Of a stretch of DNA of 64,000 bases, positions 30,076 through 40,940 are shown piece by piece. The position numbers were made by a program, and so were the translations under genes. Within the stretch, counting starts at the first letter, position 1; each line of letters starts with the position of its first letter. The stretch is taken from assembly GCF_003112535.1 (NCBI RefSeq), contig NZ_BEWA01000008.1, forward strand, positions 124,001 through 188,000, written 5' to 3'. This stretch comes from Streptomyces rishiriensis. Its GTDB lineage: Bacteria > Actinomycetota > Actinomycetes > Streptomycetales > Streptomycetaceae. The notes under the pieces were generated by a model. The model was not told where the DNA came from and made no database searches. It was given only the letters and a program-made list of their open reading frames with translations.

Positions 30076-30092
30076 GCCTTCCGGGGGCCTGC
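30056..30092. terminator. Bidirectional terminator that includes the channel gene's stop codon
   Basis: A perfect 17-bp stem, GCAGGCCCCCGGAAGGC (30056-30072) / GCCTTCCGGGGGCCTGC (30076-30092), with the three-base loop TGA (30073-30075) being the stop codon itself. It serves the channel gene on plus and thrS on minus. Confidence 0.85.
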
Positions 30093-30117
30093 GGGACTCA
30101 GCCTCCGGGCGTCCGGC

Positions 30118-32094
<1,977 letters not shown>

Positions 32095-32183
32095 CGGTCT
32101 CTCCTGACTGAAGGGGGTGCGGCGCCATACCGTGAGCGCGCGCAAGAGGCGATCGTACCGACCCGCACCCGCCGACCGCGAAA

Positions 32184-33419
32184 TCAGTCCCCCGGCTCCT
32201 CCCCTTCGCAGGCCTCGTCGAAGTAGTCCGCGCCCGCCGGGTTCCCCTGCATCGACTTCATCAGCCGGTCCCGCTCCGCCTCGTCGACCTGCACGGCCAC
32301 GACCCCGCAGGCGCCGGTGAGCCGGCGGAACCCGCCCCGGCTCTCCAGCCGGCCCTGCACCCGCACCGGCAGTCCGACCAGGTGGGCCTGCCCGGCGATG
32401 CGGTAGTCCGCCTCGTCGAGGGTGAGCCGCAGGTGCGGGATGTCCGCGCCGGCCAGCACCCGCAGCCGTACGCTCCCGTCGCCGCGCGGTCCCGACCTGC
32501 GCAGGCGGACCACCGCGCCGGTGATCCGCACGTGCACGGAGGGCTCCTCGCGCAGATAGCGGGCGCCCGCCTCACGCAGCACGGACAGGTCGCCGGGCGA
32601 GAACTCCACCGGTTCCCCGCCGGCGGCGCAGTCCGCGGGGACGCCGGCCGCGGGCGACCACTCGACGGCGATCCGAGCGCCCTCGGCGCCGCGCACGAGC
32701 GCGATCAGCGCCTCGGTGAGCTCGCGGCTGGCGCCGGCCTCCACGGCGCTGTCGAAGGCGTCCATGCCGCCGGTGGCCCGCTGGTAGTCGACGGCCTCGC
32801 GGACGGCGTAGAGGGCCTGGTGGAGACGGACGGCGAGGTTGCGGGCGCGGGCGACCGGCACGAAGGCGGTCAGCCGGCGTCCGTTGGTCGCCGAGCCCAC
32901 CAGGACGTCGTCCAGCGCCGCCAGGGCGGCACGCCGGTGCCGTGCGCCGTGGTAGCCCGCTCGCGCGCGGGTGGCGAGCGCGCCGGCCAGCAGCATCTGA
33001 CGGGCGGCGGCGCGCAGTTGCTCCTCCACGGCCCAGGAGGCGGCCCCGGCGGGCCCGGTCGGCGAGTCCCGCCACCAGCGGATCTCGTCGCTGGGCACGG
33101 CCAGTCCGACGAGCACCTCGCGCGCGGCGGGCGTGCCGCTGCGGACGAGCGCCAGGAGCGCCTCGCCGAGCAGGTCGTCGCTGTCGGGAAAGGCGCGGCT
33201 CTCCGGCACGAGGAGGCTGATCCCGGCGCCGCCCGGTCCGGGCGGGGTCCAGCGGCCGTAGCGCCCCGCCGCCCCGCCGCGCCGCTGCCAGCCGTGCCGG
33301 CGCAGCAGGGCGCCGAGCACGGCGGGGTCCACCTCGGAGGGCTCCGGGGGGTGGTTCCAGGGGGCCTCGGGGTGCGGCCGCACCGGCCGCAGCGGCTCGT
33401 CGAGGGGGCGGTGGGTCAT
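32184..33419 (-). CDS. Unknown protein, coupled to a DUF4365 gene
   Basis: 411 residues, soluble. No recognised domain. The N-terminus is Pro/His/Arg-rich (HRPLDEPLRPVRPHPEAP), followed by LGALLRRHGWQRRGGAAGRYGRW. The middle is helical with repeats of Ala/Arg, and the C-terminal third (about 290-400) is beta-rich (LSVLREAGARYLREEPSVHVRITGAVVRLRRSG). The ATG at 33419 overlaps the DUF4365 stop by 4 nt, so both are translated together. It lies 89 nt upstream of thrS. Homologues with the same neighbour are expected in Streptomyces, but I cannot name a family. Confidence 0.75.
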   Translation of the reverse strand: MTHRPLDEPLRPVRPHPEAPWNHPPEPSEVDPAVLGALLRRHGWQRRGGAAGRYGRWTPPGPGGAGISLLVPESRAFPDSDDLLGEALLALVRSGTPAAREVLVGLAVPSDEIRWWRDSPTGPAGAASWAVEEQLRAAARQMLLAGALATRARAGYHGARHRRAALAALDDVLVGSATNGRRLTAFVPVARARNLAVRLHQALYAVREAVDYQRATGGMDAFDSAVEAGASRELTEALIALVRGAEGARIAVEWSPAAGVPADCAAGGEPVEFSPGDLSVLREAGARYLREEPSVHVRITGAVVRLRRSGPRGDGSVRLRVLAGADIPHLRLTLDEADYRIAGQAHLVGLPVRVQGRLESRGGFRRLTGACGVVAVQVDEAERDRLMKSMQGNPAGADYFDEACEGEEPGD

Positions 33420-33982
33420 GGTCTGCCTCCCGTCCCGGCCCGCGTCATGATCTCGCACAGCGCCCGGTCGTCGAAGATGCGTGTGGTCGGTATCCGCACG
33501 GTGGTCCGGGTCCGGCCGGTGATCGGGTGGCCGGCGAGATTGACCCAGTAGCAGCAGTGCCGCAGGTCGAGGCGGTCATGACCGGCCCGCAGCCACTGGT
33601 CCTGCGACCGGGGGACGATCATCACGACGAGGATCTTGTGCACCGACACCGGGGTGCGGGCGAGCTTGCGCAGATGGGCGTTGTCGAGGGTGAAGGAGAA
33701 GAAGCGGCCCGGCGGGTCGGGGCGCACCTGATAGGTCGCCTTGAGCTGCACCTTGATGGTGACCTCGTCGTCGACGGTGTGTCCGGGTGCGCTGTGGCTG
33801 ACGTGCCAGTCGATGCCGTTGTCCGGGAACGGCTGGGACAGCGAGCAGCCCGCGGCCGCCGCGACGGCGTGCAGATAGCCCACCTGCAGTGTCTCCATGC
33901 AGGCGGTGGTGGCGAGTGTGCCGCGGTGAACGCCCGCGCGTTCAGGCAGCAGCCCGCCCCGCTCGGGCTGCGCAATCGCCAT
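33416..33982 (-). CDS. DUF4365 domain protein (possible PD-(D/E)XK fold)
   Basis: 188 residues. The segment MQVGYLHAVAAAAGCSLSQP-like, DNGIDWHVS and EVTIKVQLKATYQV (about residues 60-105) matches the DUF4365 pattern GID...vQLKaT, in which Asp and the QxK pair occupy the places of PD-(D/E)XK nuclease residues. The later HLRKLARTPVSVHKILVVMIVP segment is also typical. ATG at 33982 is the most likely start. Divergent from the exonuclease gene, with 168 nt between. Whether it cleaves nucleic acid is unknown. Confidence 0.75.
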   Translation of the reverse strand: MAIAQPERGGLLPERAGVHRGTLATTACMETLQVGYLHAVAAAAGCSLSQPFPDNGIDWHVSHSAPGHTVDDEVTIKVQLKATYQVRPDPPGRFFSFTLDNAHLRKLARTPVSVHKILVVMIVPRSQDQWLRAGHDRLDLRHCCYWVNLAGHPITGRTRTTVRIPTTRIFDDRALCEIMTRAGTGGRP

Positions 33983-34150
33983 GGCCAACAGCCTTCCCAC
34001 CAGAGCCGATCCCCGTGACGGGCCGCTGAACTGCAAAGACCCGTACTCGTGTTGTGTCCTTCCGGCGTACGGCGCAAACAGCCCGGGTATCACCAAACAG
34101 GCAGAAGACGGTGCGTCAGCTGCCGTGGGTGAACGAGGGGTTGAGAAGGT

Positions 34151-34876
34151 ATGGCGTACTGGTACGAGGGCCCTTTGGCCGCATTTGACACGGAGACGAC
34201 GGGCGTCGACGTGGAGACCGACCGGATCGTGTCGGCCGCCCTCGTCGTCCAGGACGCGCCGGGCGCGAGGCCGCGGGTGAACCGGTGGCTGGTGAACCCG
34301 GGCGTCCCGGTGCCCGCCGGGGCGACGGACGTGCACGGGCTGACGGACGACCACCTGCAGCGCAACGGCCGCTGGCCGGCGCCGGTGATGTTCGAGATAG
34401 CCGAGCTGCTCGCCGAACAGGCGGCGGCCGGACGGCCGTTGGTGGTCATGAACGCGCCGTTCGACCTGACGCTGCTCGACCGTGAGCTGCGCAGGCACCG
34501 CGCCTCGTCGCTGGGCCACTGGCTGGACGCGACACCGCTGCGGGTGCTGGACCCGCGGGTGCTGGACAAGCACCTGGACCGCTACCGCAAGGGGCGGCGC
34601 ACGCTCACCGACCTGTGCGCGCACTACGACGTGACGCTGGCGGAGGCGCACGACGCGGCGGCGGACGCGCTGGCCGCGCTGGAGGTCGTCAGGGCGCTGG
34701 GCCGCCGCTTCGCGGCCCGGCTGGAGCGGCTGTCCCCCGCCGAGCTGCACACGCTGCAGGCGACCTGGCACGCGGCGCAGGCGCGGGGGCTGCAGGCGTG
34801 GTTCGCCCGCAGCGGCACGCCGGAGACGGTGGACACGTCGTGGCCCCTGCGGCCGGAGCTGCCGGCGGCGGCTTAG
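34151..34876 (+). CDS. DnaQ-like 3'-5' exonuclease
   Basis: DEDDh exonuclease superfamily. 241 residues. Exo I is AAFDTETTGVDVETDRI (Asp/Glu at about 13 and 15), Exo II PFDLTLLDREL (Asp at about 104), and Exo III AHDAAADALAAL (His and Asp at about 165-170). Only the exonuclease domain is present plus a ~50-residue helical tail, so it is a free-standing exonuclease and not a polymerase III subunit with a polymerase-binding helix of known type. Convergent with a tRNA-Val terminator. Confidence 0.9.
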   Translation: MAYWYEGPLAAFDTETTGVDVETDRIVSAALVVQDAPGARPRVNRWLVNPGVPVPAGATDVHGLTDDHLQRNGRWPAPVMFEIAELLAEQAAAGRPLVVMNAPFDLTLLDRELRRHRASSLGHWLDATPLRVLDPRVLDKHLDRYRKGRRTLTDLCAHYDVTLAEAHDAAADALAALEVVRALGRRFAARLERLSPAELHTLQATWHAAQARGLQAWFARSGTPETVDTSWPLRPELPAAA

Positions 34877-35004
34877 GACCCCCAGGACGGACGCCCGGCG
34901 GACACGGCGTCACGACGGACACGGCGCACACGGCGCACGACGGACACCACACCCGCAACAGACGCAGCACACGCAACGCGACAGACGCACAGGCACGAGG
35001 GACA

Positions 35005-35036
35005 CGAAAAAGCCGGTCCGCTCGACGCGGACCGGC
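35005..35036 (-). terminator. Rho-independent terminator of tRNA-Val copy 1
   Basis: On the minus strand GCCGGTCCGC, loop GTCGA, GCGGACCGGC (10-bp perfect stem, 35036-35012) is followed by TTTTTCG (35011-35005). It ends 10 nt past the tRNA. Confidence 0.85.
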
Positions 35037-35045
35037 CTCTCCCGG

Positions 35046-35117
35046 TGGGCGATACTGGGTTCGAACCAGTGACCTCTTCGGTGTGAACGAAGCGCTCTCC
35101 CACTGAGCTAATCGCCC
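35046..35117 (-). tRNA. tRNA-Val (CAC), copy 1
   Basis: 72-nt cloverleaf. Acceptor GGGCGAT/ATCGCCC, anticodon stem CTTCG/CGAAG with loop TTCACAC giving anticodon CAC, T-arm CTGGTTCGAACCCAG, discriminator A. CCA is not encoded. The sequence is identical to the copy at 45815-45886. Confidence 0.97.
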
Positions 35118-35130
35118 GGGAACGCACTGA

Positions 35131-35160
35131 ACCATACAGGGCCCCGCACGCTTCCTTCAA
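35131..35160 (-). promoter_or_regulatory. Promoter of tRNA-Val copy 1
   Basis: TTGAAG (35160-35155), 18-nt spacer, TATGGT (35136-35131) on minus. Transcription would begin around 35124, just before the tRNA. The -35 overlaps the stop codon of the upstream SRPBCC gene. Confidence 0.6.
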
Positions 35161-35603
35161 ACCGCTTCCAGGTACGCCGCCAGACCGCGCCGTCCGGCAC
35201 GCATCATCAGCCGGTGGTTCAGGCGGAACAGCGGCCGTCCCGGCACGGCGAGCCGCCTCAGCAGCGGCTTGTCCACGCGGACCTCCTGGTCGTAGCGGGC
35301 GACGGCGCCGGAGCCCTCGGCGGTGACCGTCCAGCGCGCCCAGCCGTCGAGATCGCCCGACAGGGCGACCTCCAGGACCCCGGCCGCGGAGTCGCCGCGC
35401 ACGGCGCGCACCGTGAACGTCAGGTCGTACGGAAGGGCGGAGCGCACGCGGACGACGCCGGTCGTGTCATCGACGCGGCCCACCTCGCGCACCTGGGGCC
35501 ACCAGCGCGGGTAGTCCTCGGGCCGGCCCAGCGCCTCGTACACGCGAGCGGGCGGCGCGGGCAGGGCCCATCGGCTGTGGAAGCGGTAGTGGGTCCAGTC
35601 CAT
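35157..35603 (-). CDS. SRPBCC family protein (START/polyketide cyclase-like)
   Basis: 148 residues, the full length of a helix-grip (SRPBCC) domain that binds hydrophobic ligands. It starts MDWTHYRFHSRWALPAPPARVYEALGR, with DYPRWWPQVREVGRVDD (about 31-46), which fits the usual pattern, and ends with a long helix (LMMRAGRRGLAAYLEAV). No ligand can be inferred. It is divergent from the large membrane protein, with 100 nt between. Confidence 0.85.
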   Translation of the reverse strand: MDWTHYRFHSRWALPAPPARVYEALGRPEDYPRWWPQVREVGRVDDTTGVVRVRSALPYDLTFTVRAVRGDSAAGVLEVALSGDLDGWARWTVTAEGSGAVARYDQEVRVDKPLLRRLAVPGRPLFRLNHRLMMRAGRRGLAAYLEAV

Positions 35604-35703
35604 GGGCAGAGTGTGCCCGCGCACGGCCCGACCAGTGCGGATGAGTACGTTCTGAGTACGGGCGCTCATGCCGGCGGCCGTGACGCGAACCACACTCCGA
35701 GGC

Positions 35704-38091
35704 ATGACGCATTTCCCGCCCCCGGCCGAGGAGCTGCGGCTCCTCGACACCGAGCTGCGACAACTGGACGTCCGCCGGGCCCACTTGCTGGCCCGCCGCG
35801 CCTGGCTGGTCGCCGCGCTGCAGCAGGCGGCTCCGCCGGTCGCTCCGGGATGGCCGGCCCGGCCCGCGCCCGCGGCCTCGTCCCGCCGCCCCGAGACCGG
35901 CGCCGCCGGTGTGCAGAACGTTCTCCTCCTGCTCGGGGGGATCCTGCTCACCGTCGCGGCGATGGCCTTCACGCTGGTCAGCTGGGGCCATCTCGGGATC
36001 GCCGGGCGCAGCGCGGTGCTCGGCGCGGTCACGCTCGCGGTGCTCGGCGCGCCCGTGGCGCTTCTGCGGCGGAGGCTGCGTTCGACCGCCGAGTCGGTCG
36101 CCGGTCTCGGTCTCGCGCTGACGGCGCTGGACGCGTACGCCCTGCACGAGGTGGCGTTCACCGCGGCGGACGGCACGACGTACGCGGCGGCCGCCTCGAC
36201 GCTGCTGGCGGCGCTCTGGGCGGCGTACGGCACGGCGCTCGCCGCGCTGCCGGGCACGGCCGCGCTGCGCCTGCCCGGCCCGGCCGCCTTGACGGTCGGC
36301 CAGCTCGCGCTGCCGCTCTGGGCGGTCGCAGCCGGCGGCGGGGCGCACTCGGTCACGGCGGCGGCGCTGCTGACGGCGGCGTTCGACGCGGCGGTCGCGC
36401 TGCGGATGGCGCAACGACCGGTGCGCACGGTGGCGGTGGTGTGCGCGCTCGCCACCGGCGGCTGGGGCGGGGCGGCGGCCGTGGGGCTGTCGCTGGACGC
36501 GACCGGTCCGGGTGAGGCGGCCCGTGCGGCCGCGCTCCTCGTCCTCGCGGCGGCGATCGCCCTGTGCGTGACCCGGTACGCCCCGCACCCCGGTTTCACG
36601 GCGGGCGGGGCGCTGACGGCAGCGCTGTGCGGGGTCGCCGGTCTGGGCGGTGTCCTGCGGGCGTCGACGCCCGGCGACTGGACCGTGCCCGGGTACCTGG
36701 CGTGCGGGATCGCGCTGTTGGCCGTCGTCCGGGGTCCGGAGCCGGTGCGCCGGGGTGTCGCCTGGGCCTCGGGTCTCGTCCAGGCGGGGGCGGTGCTGTG
36801 GGCGGTCCCGGCCGTCGCGGTCACTGTGCTGGGCCCCGTGGCCCGGCTCGGGCACATCTGGTCCGGGGCTCCGGCCGACGCCCGTGCCGCGGTGACGGTC
36901 GACGCCTTCTGGCCGCCGTACGCCGCCACGGCTCCCCTGCTCCTCGCCGCCGTCGCGGTGGTCCTGGCGACGGCGGTACGGGACGGCGAGTGGCGTGCGC
37001 AGGCGCGGACCGCCGCGTTCGCGCTGCTCTGCGCGGCGATGGTCGTGGTCCCCGTCGCCCTGGAACTCCCCTATGTGGTCAGCCTGTTCGTGCTGGGTGC
37101 CACCGCTGCTGCGCTGCTGGCGCCGACGAAGCCGACGACGCGCAGCCCGTGGACGGCCGCCGGACTCGCCCTGCTCGTCTCGCTCGGTCTCGCCTTCCTC
37201 TCCCTGGCCACCGAGACCGCGACGCTGACCGTTCTCGCGGTGCTGACCGCGATGTTCGCGGGGGCCGCGTGGCGCGGCCGTGCGGCGGCCGTGTCCGCCG
37301 GCGCGTCCCTGGGGTGGGCCACGGCCCTGGCCGTGGCCGCGGGCGCCGCCGCCGGATGGCGGCCGGAGCACATCGCCCTGCTGGTGCTCGTGGTCCCCGT
37401 GGTCGCGGCGCTGGTGGCGCCGCGGATCGGCGACCGGGTGACGACGGCCGTGGTGGAGGCCGTCGGCGCCGGCGCGGGCCTGCTGGCCGTCGGTCTCGCG
37501 GTGTTCGACCCGCCGCTGCTCGCCCTGGTCCTGGCCCTGTGCGCGGTGATCGCCGCGGGCACGGCCGTACGCCCGGACCGGCGTCGCGTCGGGTACGCGG
37601 CGGTCGCCCTGTTCGTGCTGGCCTCCTGGGTGCGGCTGACGTCCTGGCGGGTGGGGCTCGTGGAGGCGTACACCCTTCCGGTGACGGTCCCTGCGCTGCT
37701 CGTCGGGGCCCTGCGCCGGCGCCGGGACCCGGCGGCCTCCTCCTGGACCGCGTACGGTCCCGGTCTGACGGCCACGCTGCTGCCGAGCCTCGCCGTGGCC
37801 TGGGGCGACCCCGGGTGGACCCGCCCGCTGCTGCTGGGCGCGTCCGCGCTGCTGCTGACCCTGCTCGGGGCCCGGCACCGCCTGCGGGCGCCGCTCCTGC
37901 TGGGCGGGACGGTCCTCACGCTGGACGCGCTGCACGAACTCGCCCCGTATCTGGTCCAGATGACCGACGCGCTTCCGCGCTGGGCGCCGCCCGCACTCGC
38001 CGGACTGCTGCTGCTCGCGCTCGGGGCGACGTACGAGCAGCGGCTGCGGGATGTCCGGCGGGTGCGGGAGGTCCTGGAGAGGATGAACTAG
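35704..38091 (+). CDS. Very large multi-pass membrane protein (SCO7613-like C-terminal domain)
   Basis: 795 residues. A short N-terminal helical segment (about 8-45, EELRLLDTELRQLDVRRAHLL) precedes more than 20 hydrophobic helices spread to the end, for example NVLLLLGGILLTVAAMAFTL at about 78. The family is one I know as 'SCO7613 C-terminal domain-containing membrane protein'. ATG at 35704 (MTHFPPPAEE) is preferred over one 36 nt upstream. No catalytic motif is visible. It ends 7 nt before the 3' end of the convergent lyase gene, with no clear terminator between. Confidence 0.75.
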   Translation: MTHFPPPAEELRLLDTELRQLDVRRAHLLARRAWLVAALQQAAPPVAPGWPARPAPAASSRRPETGAAGVQNVLLLLGGILLTVAAMAFTLVSWGHLGIAGRSAVLGAVTLAVLGAPVALLRRRLRSTAESVAGLGLALTALDAYALHEVAFTAADGTTYAAAASTLLAALWAAYGTALAALPGTAALRLPGPAALTVGQLALPLWAVAAGGGAHSVTAAALLTAAFDAAVALRMAQRPVRTVAVVCALATGGWGGAAAVGLSLDATGPGEAARAAALLVLAAAIALCVTRYAPHPGFTAGGALTAALCGVAGLGGVLRASTPGDWTVPGYLACGIALLAVVRGPEPVRRGVAWASGLVQAGAVLWAVPAVAVTVLGPVARLGHIWSGAPADARAAVTVDAFWPPYAATAPLLLAAVAVVLATAVRDGEWRAQARTAAFALLCAAMVVVPVALELPYVVSLFVLGATAAALLAPTKPTTRSPWTAAGLALLVSLGLAFLSLATETATLTVLAVLTAMFAGAAWRGRAAAVSAGASLGWATALAVAAGAAAGWRPEHIALLVLVVPVVAALVAPRIGDRVTTAVVEAVGAGAGLLAVGLAVFDPPLLALVLALCAVIAAGTAVRPDRRRVGYAAVALFVLASWVRLTSWRVGLVEAYTLPVTVPALLVGALRRRRDPAASSWTAYGPGLTATLLPSLAVAWGDPGWTRPLLLGASALLLTLLGARHRLRAPLLLGGTVLTLDALHELAPYLVQMTDALPRWAPPALAGLLLLALGATYEQRLRDVRRVREVLERMN

Positions 38092-38098
38092 CCGGGTG

Positions 38099-40834
38099 TC
38101 AGGGCATCTTGTCGCCGAGCAGCGCCAGGTTCTCGATCGCGGCGAGGCCGTAGAGCGCGGTGTCGTTGGTGGCGACCCAGGCGGCCTCGCTGCCCGCGAC
38201 CAGGGTGGCGGGGCCGCTGAGCGGCTCCGTCTTCCACGGCGAGGACTCGGTGTAGCCGTCGGAGCCGTAGAACTTCGTCCACGCCCGCTTGGCGAGCGCC
38301 GCGTCGCCCGTCTGGACGGCGGCGTAGGCGTCGAGGCGCGAGTGGCCCTGGAACAGCAGCAGGGTGCCGAAGTGGGAGCCGTAGCGCGCCGCCTGTTCCG
38401 CCTTGGTGGCGTTGAAGTAGCGGCAGTAGTCGAAGTAGGCCTCGTTGAACTTCGGCATGTCGACCAGGTGGATGAGTTCGGCGCACAGTTCGTTCAGGCC
38501 GAAGACCGCCGACAGGTGGGACACGCTGACCGCCGGGGCACTGGCGACGGCGAACCTGCCGGTGTCCAGGTCGTACAGGCCGCTGCCCTGGACGAAGCCG
38601 TTGGGCTGGGCGGCGATCGTCTCCATCGTGGACAGCACGCGCGCCTTGGCCTTCTCCCACTTGGGTCCCTTGCGTTCCCACTCGGTGAGCCATGCCGACA
38701 CCAGCCCGCTCCAGTCGGTGCCGAAGCCGATCGAGAGGGCGTGCCGGTCGGGCGTGTAGGGCTCGGTGCGGATCTTGCGCAGCGGGTCCAGCGCGAGGAA
38801 CGTCTCGTCGGAGTCGACGTTGGCGTGCATGAGGTCGCCGACGCGTTCGTCGGCGGTGAGGAAGTAGTAGTACCGGCGGTAGGTGGTGTTGGCGATGCGC
38901 TGCTGCTTGGCGCTGTCGGCGTAGTGCTGGACGCCGTGCCGGGTGCCGAGCCCCGCCCACTGGCCGAGATGGTAGACGTCGACCTCCCCGGTGTGCCGGG
39001 TCATCGACTCGGCGAAGCGGAAGATGTCCGCGCGGCCGGACCGCAGGTACGCCATCCAGAGCCAGATGTCCGGCGACAGCTCGGAGTTGTCCCACGCGTA
39101 GCCGCCGATGTCGTACCGCCACTGGTGCCGTACGGCGTCGTAGGTGTGCATGATGTCGCCGTAGTCCCAGAAGCCGTACCAGCGCCGCTGTTCCACCTGG
39201 TCCTTGTAGTAGGTGAAGAGGAAGTCGAGGTGGTCCTCGATCCTGGCCTTGGCGGGGGTGGAGCGGTCGGGCTCGGAGTAGAGACCCGGGCCGAGGACCT
39301 TGGCCTTGATGAGCTGCCTGGGCGGCGCGGCGAGCTGCGGCAGCACCCGTACGGCCGCGACCTGTTCGGCCAGCTTCTCGGGCGACGGCGTCGACTCGTT
39401 GGCCCAGAACATCAGCTCGGAGGTACGGGCGATCCCGTAGGGGGTGCCGAAGCCGGGCTCGTAGTCCTCGTAGGTGATGTTGAGGCCTTCGAGCTGCTCG
39501 GGGTAGGTGTCCTGGCCCATGCCGTCGTGGTAGAAGCGCAGGTCCATGGGCTGTGCCTCGGGCGACCAGAGCCAGAGGGTGACCTCGGCCTCGTCGGTGT
39601 GCGCCTCGCGGACGTCGAGCTGGGCCGGGTGCTTCTCCCAGAAGTCCCTGAGGCCGAAGGAGAGGCCGCCGCTGACCCCGCCGACGTAGCCGAAGCCGGA
39701 GGCGCGCCTGCCGCCGCCGGCGGCGATCCAGCCGTGGCCCTTCTTGGTGCGCTTGCGCAGGGTGAAGCCGTCGGCGGAGAGCTGCGAGAGGGTGTAGTCC
39801 CCCCATTCCGGGATGTACTGGAGCCGGGTGGTCACCCGTTGGTCCCAGGTGGCCGGGTCGGGCAGCTTCCGGCCCGCGTACTGGGCCGCCTGGACCGCGG
39901 CGCCCGGGTCGCGGCGCAGTCCGGTGATGCCCTTGACCGCCTCGCGCAGCAGACCTGAGCCTTCGCCGCCGATGCGGATGTGGCGGTCGTAGGACTCGTC
40001 GCGCATCGGGACGGTGAAGCGGACGCCCAGGCCCCGGATGAAGTCGCCGCTCGCCTTGCCGGGCTCCTGCTTTCCGTCGTACGTGATCGTGTGGACCATG
40101 CGGAAGGAGTCGGCGCCCGCGTAGAAGTAGAGGCGGAGGGAGAAGGGCAGCCAGCTGCGGCTGCCCCTGCGGTGCTTGCCGTCGATGCGGACGACGGCGC
40201 GGACCGGGCCCGACTGCTCGACGGTGACGCCGTCGACGACCCCGTCGAAGCGCTCGGTCCGGACGGAGCCCTGGTCCTCGTCCTCGATCTCCGGCTGGCG
40301 GATCAGCACCAGCCGGCCGTTCCTGGCGATCTCGGTGGAGCCGCGGGTCACGGACTTGACGATCGTGGAGCCCGATTTGCCGATCTTCGCCGTGATGACG
40401 CCCGTCGAGACGTCGACGGTGCCGCCGCGCTTGTCGACGGTGACCTTCTCGGCGGGGGCGGCCGGGGCGCCGGCGGCGAGGGTGAGCTTGCCGGTGCCCG
40501 AACTCACGGCGTGGGCGGTCCACTTGAGGGAGCCGTCGGGCCAGTAGGCGATCGGCCAGGACTGTACGGGGACGTCCTTGCCGTCGGCGTCGGTCAGCGC
40601 GAAGGTCTGGTCCTCCCGGTAGGCGCCCATGGGCCAGGGCACGCCGAGCGTGGAGCCGGGGGCGGCGCCGAGACCGCCGTCCTCCAGCCAGTCCAGGGTG
40701 ACGGGGTCGGCGTCCGCCGCCGCGCCTCTCGGCGCGGCCTCGGCGTCCTTGGCTCCTAGGGCCCAGCTGAACTGCGCGGCGGCGCCGGCGACGGCCGCCG
40801 CCTTGAGCAGGGACCTGCGGGGGATGGGAGACAT
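38099..40834 (-). CDS. Tat-exported exo-rhamnogalacturonan lyase-like protein (PL26/PcRGLX family)
   Basis: 911 residues, secreted. The Tat signal has RRSLLKAAAVAGAAAQFSW, with likely cleavage near ADAEA-type residues at ~33. The N-terminal domain (LGVPWPMGAYREDQTF, SWPIAYWPDGSLKWTAHAV) and the long (alpha/alpha)-rich C-terminal part (YRYYYFLTADERVGDLMH, IGFGTDWSGLVSAWLTEWE) match the PcRGLX three-domain proteins. Those include a fungal exo-rhamnogalacturonan lyase that founded PL26. Last gene of the sugar operon, 106 nt after the YesL-like gene. Activity on rhamnogalacturonan I is inferred from family and neighbours. Confidence 0.75.
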   Translation of the reverse strand: MSPIPRRSLLKAAAVAGAAAQFSWALGAKDAEAAPRGAAADADPVTLDWLEDGGLGAAPGSTLGVPWPMGAYREDQTFALTDADGKDVPVQSWPIAYWPDGSLKWTAHAVSSGTGKLTLAAGAPAAPAEKVTVDKRGGTVDVSTGVITAKIGKSGSTIVKSVTRGSTEIARNGRLVLIRQPEIEDEDQGSVRTERFDGVVDGVTVEQSGPVRAVVRIDGKHRRGSRSWLPFSLRLYFYAGADSFRMVHTITYDGKQEPGKASGDFIRGLGVRFTVPMRDESYDRHIRIGGEGSGLLREAVKGITGLRRDPGAAVQAAQYAGRKLPDPATWDQRVTTRLQYIPEWGDYTLSQLSADGFTLRKRTKKGHGWIAAGGGRRASGFGYVGGVSGGLSFGLRDFWEKHPAQLDVREAHTDEAEVTLWLWSPEAQPMDLRFYHDGMGQDTYPEQLEGLNITYEDYEPGFGTPYGIARTSELMFWANESTPSPEKLAEQVAAVRVLPQLAAPPRQLIKAKVLGPGLYSEPDRSTPAKARIEDHLDFLFTYYKDQVEQRRWYGFWDYGDIMHTYDAVRHQWRYDIGGYAWDNSELSPDIWLWMAYLRSGRADIFRFAESMTRHTGEVDVYHLGQWAGLGTRHGVQHYADSAKQQRIANTTYRRYYYFLTADERVGDLMHANVDSDETFLALDPLRKIRTEPYTPDRHALSIGFGTDWSGLVSAWLTEWERKGPKWEKAKARVLSTMETIAAQPNGFVQGSGLYDLDTGRFAVASAPAVSVSHLSAVFGLNELCAELIHLVDMPKFNEAYFDYCRYFNATKAEQAARYGSHFGTLLLFQGHSRLDAYAAVQTGDAALAKRAWTKFYGSDGYTESSPWKTEPLSGPATLVAGSEAAWVATNDTALYGLAAIENLALLGDKMP

Positions 40835-40940
40835 GAGATGCAGCCTTCCTTTCCGTGCGGCTTGCGCAGCGGGATGGTCAGGGGCATGACAGAGAGAGGA
40901 ACGACGCCCGAGGCGCCGTCCCCGGACGAGGGCGCCGCCG

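Noticed and set aside
32095..32183. T-box riboswitch before thrS
   Set aside because: Only 89 nt of upstream space, with no T-box sequence or specifier stem.
34877..35004. Short GACGGACAC-like repeats after the exonuclease gene
   Set aside because: Copies are few and irregular; too weak to call a repeat element.
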